Below, in pieces: positions 61,426 to 63,237 of a stretch of 63,237 nt of DNA. Numbering within the stretch: position 1 is the stretch's first letter; each line of letters opens with the position of its first letter. The notes under the pieces were generated by a model. That model was not told where the DNA came from, searched no databases, and saw only the letters and a program-made list of their open reading frames with translations. The position numbers were made by a program, and so were the translations under genes. This DNA comes from JBBAEA01 sp041656175 (lineage in GTDB: Bacteria > Myxococcota_A > Bradymonadia > UBA4248): assembly GCA_041656175.1 (NCBI GenBank), contig JBBAEA010000003.1, forward strand, positions 1-63,237, written 5' to 3'.

Positions 61426-63024
61426 ATGACACTGAGAGAGGAAGTCCAGAAGCGGCGGACTTTTGCGATTATTTCGCACCCTGATGCGGGGAAAACAACT
61501 TTAACTGAAAAGTTCTTGCTTTATGGGGGGGCGCTGCATTTGGCGGGCTCTGTGAAAGCGCGCAAGGAGAGCCGAAGTGCGACTAGTGATTGGATGGCGA
61601 TGGAGCGTGAGCGAGGGATTTCGATATCGACTAGTGTGATGCGCTTTGACTGGGCGGGGTGCGCGATGAATTTGCTGGATACGCCTGGACATAATGACTT
61701 TAGCGAGGATACGTATAGGACGCTGGCGGCGGCGGATTGTGCGATTATGCTTATCGATGCGGTAAAGGGGGTGGAGCCTCAAACGATAAAGTTATTTGAG
61801 GTTTGTCGGATGCGTAATATTCCGATAGTGACTTTTATCAACAAGATGGATCGTGATGGGCGAGATCCTTTGGAATTGCTGTCGGAGATCGAGGATGTTT
61901 TGGGTATTCCGACGAGCCCTGCGACCTGGCCGGTGGGGAGTGGAAAGAGTTTTGTGGGGGTTTATGATAGGTGGCAGGGGCGCCTGCTTAAATTTGCGAG
62001 AACGGAGGGGGGGAGCAGTATTGTTCCGGTGATTGATGCGAGTATCGATGATCCTGTGCTTGAGCGTGAGATTGGCTCGCGTGCGTATGCGTCGTTAGTC
62101 GATAGTTTGGAGCTTTTGGATGGAGCGGGGGAGGAGTTTTCGCTATCGGCGTTTTTGTCGGGGCGTTTGAGCCCTGTGTTTTTTGGCAGTGCGTTGACGA
62201 ATTTTGGGATTGAGCCGTTTTTGGATGCTTTCGTGGGCTTGGCGCCAGCTCCTAGTGGGCGCGAGACGGCGAATGCGTTGTTTGTGCAACCAGAGGACGG
62301 CGAGTTTTCGGGTTTTGTCTTTAAAATACAGGCCAACATGGATCCTCGCCATCGCGATAGGATTGCATTTTTTAGGGTATGCTCTGGGCGTTTTGAGCGC
62401 GGGATGCAGGTAGAGCTTGCACGGACGGGGTCGCGTTTAACGCTGGCGAAGTCAATGAGTTTTATGGCCCAGGAGCGTGTAAAGGTCGAGGAAGCGTTTG
62501 CGGGCGATATTATCGGTCTTTGGGATTCTGGGCAGCTTCATATTGGAGATTCGCTCTTTACGGGGAGCCCTAAGGTTTATGAGGGAATACCGCGTTTTTC
62601 TCCAGAGCATTTTGTGCGCGTTTTGCTGCGTGACCCGCTAAAGCGCAAGCAGTTAAAAAAAGGCCTTGACCAGTTATCGGAGGAGGGGGCGGTGCAGGTG
62701 TTTTACGATTTAGAGCGTATGGAGCGGGATCCGATTTTGGGCGCGGTTGGGCGCCTACAATTTGATGTTGTCCAAGATCGGCTGCTCAACGAGTACAATG
62801 TGAACGTGAGTTTTGAGGGGCTGCCGTATCAGCATGCGCGCTGGATCGAGGGAGAACTCGACCCCGAGGATATCAGCCGAAGAACGGGGACCTTGTGTTT
62901 GAACGATATAGAAAATAGGCTGATCGTATTGTTTAGTTCGGAGTGGATGATGCGCCGTATCATTGACGATTATAAAGATGTGAGCTTTATCGCGGCGGTG
63001 CAACCTGGGCGCGTGGCGAGTTAG
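61426..63024 (+). CDS. prfC: Peptide chain release factor 3
   Basis: Translational GTPase RF3, which recycles RF1/RF2 from terminating ribosomes. G1 SHPDAGKTTLTE, switch I MERERGISISTS, G3 DTPGHNDFSEDTYRTL, G4 NKMDRDGRDP; GRLQFDVVQDRLLNEY and the C-terminal SSEWMMRRI...KDVSFI are RF3-specific. ATG 61426 has AAGGGAG nine bases upstream and begins MTLREEVQKRRTFAIISHP, the family start. 532 residues is the normal length. Complete in the window, single copy here. Confidence 0.96.
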   Translation: MTLREEVQKRRTFAIISHPDAGKTTLTEKFLLYGGALHLAGSVKARKESRSATSDWMAMERERGISISTSVMRFDWAGCAMNLLDTPGHNDFSEDTYRTLAAADCAIMLIDAVKGVEPQTIKLFEVCRMRNIPIVTFINKMDRDGRDPLELLSEIEDVLGIPTSPATWPVGSGKSFVGVYDRWQGRLLKFARTEGGSSIVPVIDASIDDPVLEREIGSRAYASLVDSLELLDGAGEEFSLSAFLSGRLSPVFFGSALTNFGIEPFLDAFVGLAPAPSGRETANALFVQPEDGEFSGFVFKIQANMDPRHRDRIAFFRVCSGRFERGMQVELARTGSRLTLAKSMSFMAQERVKVEEAFAGDIIGLWDSGQLHIGDSLFTGSPKVYEGIPRFSPEHFVRVLLRDPLKRKQLKKGLDQLSEEGAVQVFYDLERMERDPILGAVGRLQFDVVQDRLLNEYNVNVSFEGLPYQHARWIEGELDPEDISRRTGTLCLNDIENRLIVLFSSEWMMRRIIDDYKDVSFIAAVQPGRVAS

Positions 63025-63045
63025 CGTGGCGAGCGTTTGAAATAA

Positions 63046-63237
63046 AAGCCTATAAAATCAATAGCTTAGGCAGAGAAGAGGCAGCGCCCCTAGGGTGATC
63101 GCAAAGTTCGGTTTCGCCAAAAACTGGACGGGGCGTCGCGGGGTGTCCCCGCGGAGGGGGAGCCGAAACGAGCAAAACTAAGTGTTTTGCGAGTTGATGG
63201 CTCGCTTTCGCAGTGAGCATGTCCAAGCCAAGCTCGC
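63046..63237 (+). repeat. Family C/B mosaic with the same inserted block as at 29.8 kb, cut by the window end
   Basis: Starts with 'aaagcctataaaatcaatag', the left-end motif of family C mosaics. From 63112 to the window end, 126 bases are identical to 29771-29896, covering a CGCGGGG/CCCCGCG hairpin and the first part of the inserted block. The element continues beyond the window. Confidence 0.75.

Noticed and set aside
1..63237. tRNA and rRNA genes
   Set aside because: I looked for cloverleaf T-arm sequences and rRNA landmarks and saw none; a covariance-model scan would be decisive.

Overview
The window is 63 kb of a Gram-negative chromosome of moderate GC. It carries many lipoprotein signal peptides, outer-membrane beta-barrels, a eukaryotic-type Ser/Thr kinase, secreted GH13 amylases and CARDB/PPC repeat lipoproteins. 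Together with the housekeeping genes (typA, prfC, dut, pgsA, YgiQ, an RsmB/RsmF-type methyltransferase) this suggests a deltaproteobacterium in the broad sense (Myxococcota- or Bradymonadia-like). That placement is an inference from gene style, not from a marker phylogeny.

Layout. 0.2-9.6 kb: a starch/maltodextrin locus with an amylase lipoprotein, a debranching-enzyme lipoprotein, a maltoporin-like barrel and an amylase-CBM20 lipoprotein. 9.7-21.8 kb: a HEAT-type lipoprotein, a serine hydrolase, an orphan restriction-enzyme N-terminal domain, an acidic disordered protein, a BtpA-family protein, YgiQ, TypA and a radical-SAM-like protein that has lost its cluster cysteines. 22.3-41.4 kb: an M16 peptidase pair, a giant CARDB/PPC lipoprotein, an RNA methyltransferase, a glycosyltransferase, two lytic transglycosylases, dUTPase, PgsA and a Ser/Thr kinase. 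41.5-47.2 kb: an accessory patch with a HELGH metallopeptidase, a decayed second copy of it, tandem lipoproteins, tandem barrels (one broken by an 11-base deletion) and transposase debris. 47.2-51.6 kb: a single-chain type ISP-like restriction-modification enzyme and a deleted IS3-family element. 52.0-60.5 kb: a GC-richer defence island of foreign appearance. 61.0-63.0 kb: a small lipoprotein and prfC.

The defence island is the most interesting coding region. It reads as the 3' part of a BREX type 3 operon (helicase BrxHII without its motor half, PglZ, a BrxA-like protein). It runs without a break into a PD-(D/E)xK nuclease resembling HamA, an 82-residue protein resembling the extreme C-terminus of PglX, an AAA ATPase and an HNH protein. 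Most junctions are ATGA-type overlaps. Both ends are broken: the first gene has lost its start, and the last gene is a 30-codon stub.

The most interesting non-coding signal is a set of dispersed intergenic repeats that fold. Six copies of one family (about 140-220 bp) share an outer helix and an inner hairpin with a 2-3 base bulge, and the helix sequences change in a compensatory way between copies. Other GC-rich families (called B, C and D here) lie beside or inside each other, and one 126-base block is identical at 29.8 and 63.1 kb. I saw no tRNA, rRNA or CRISPR array.
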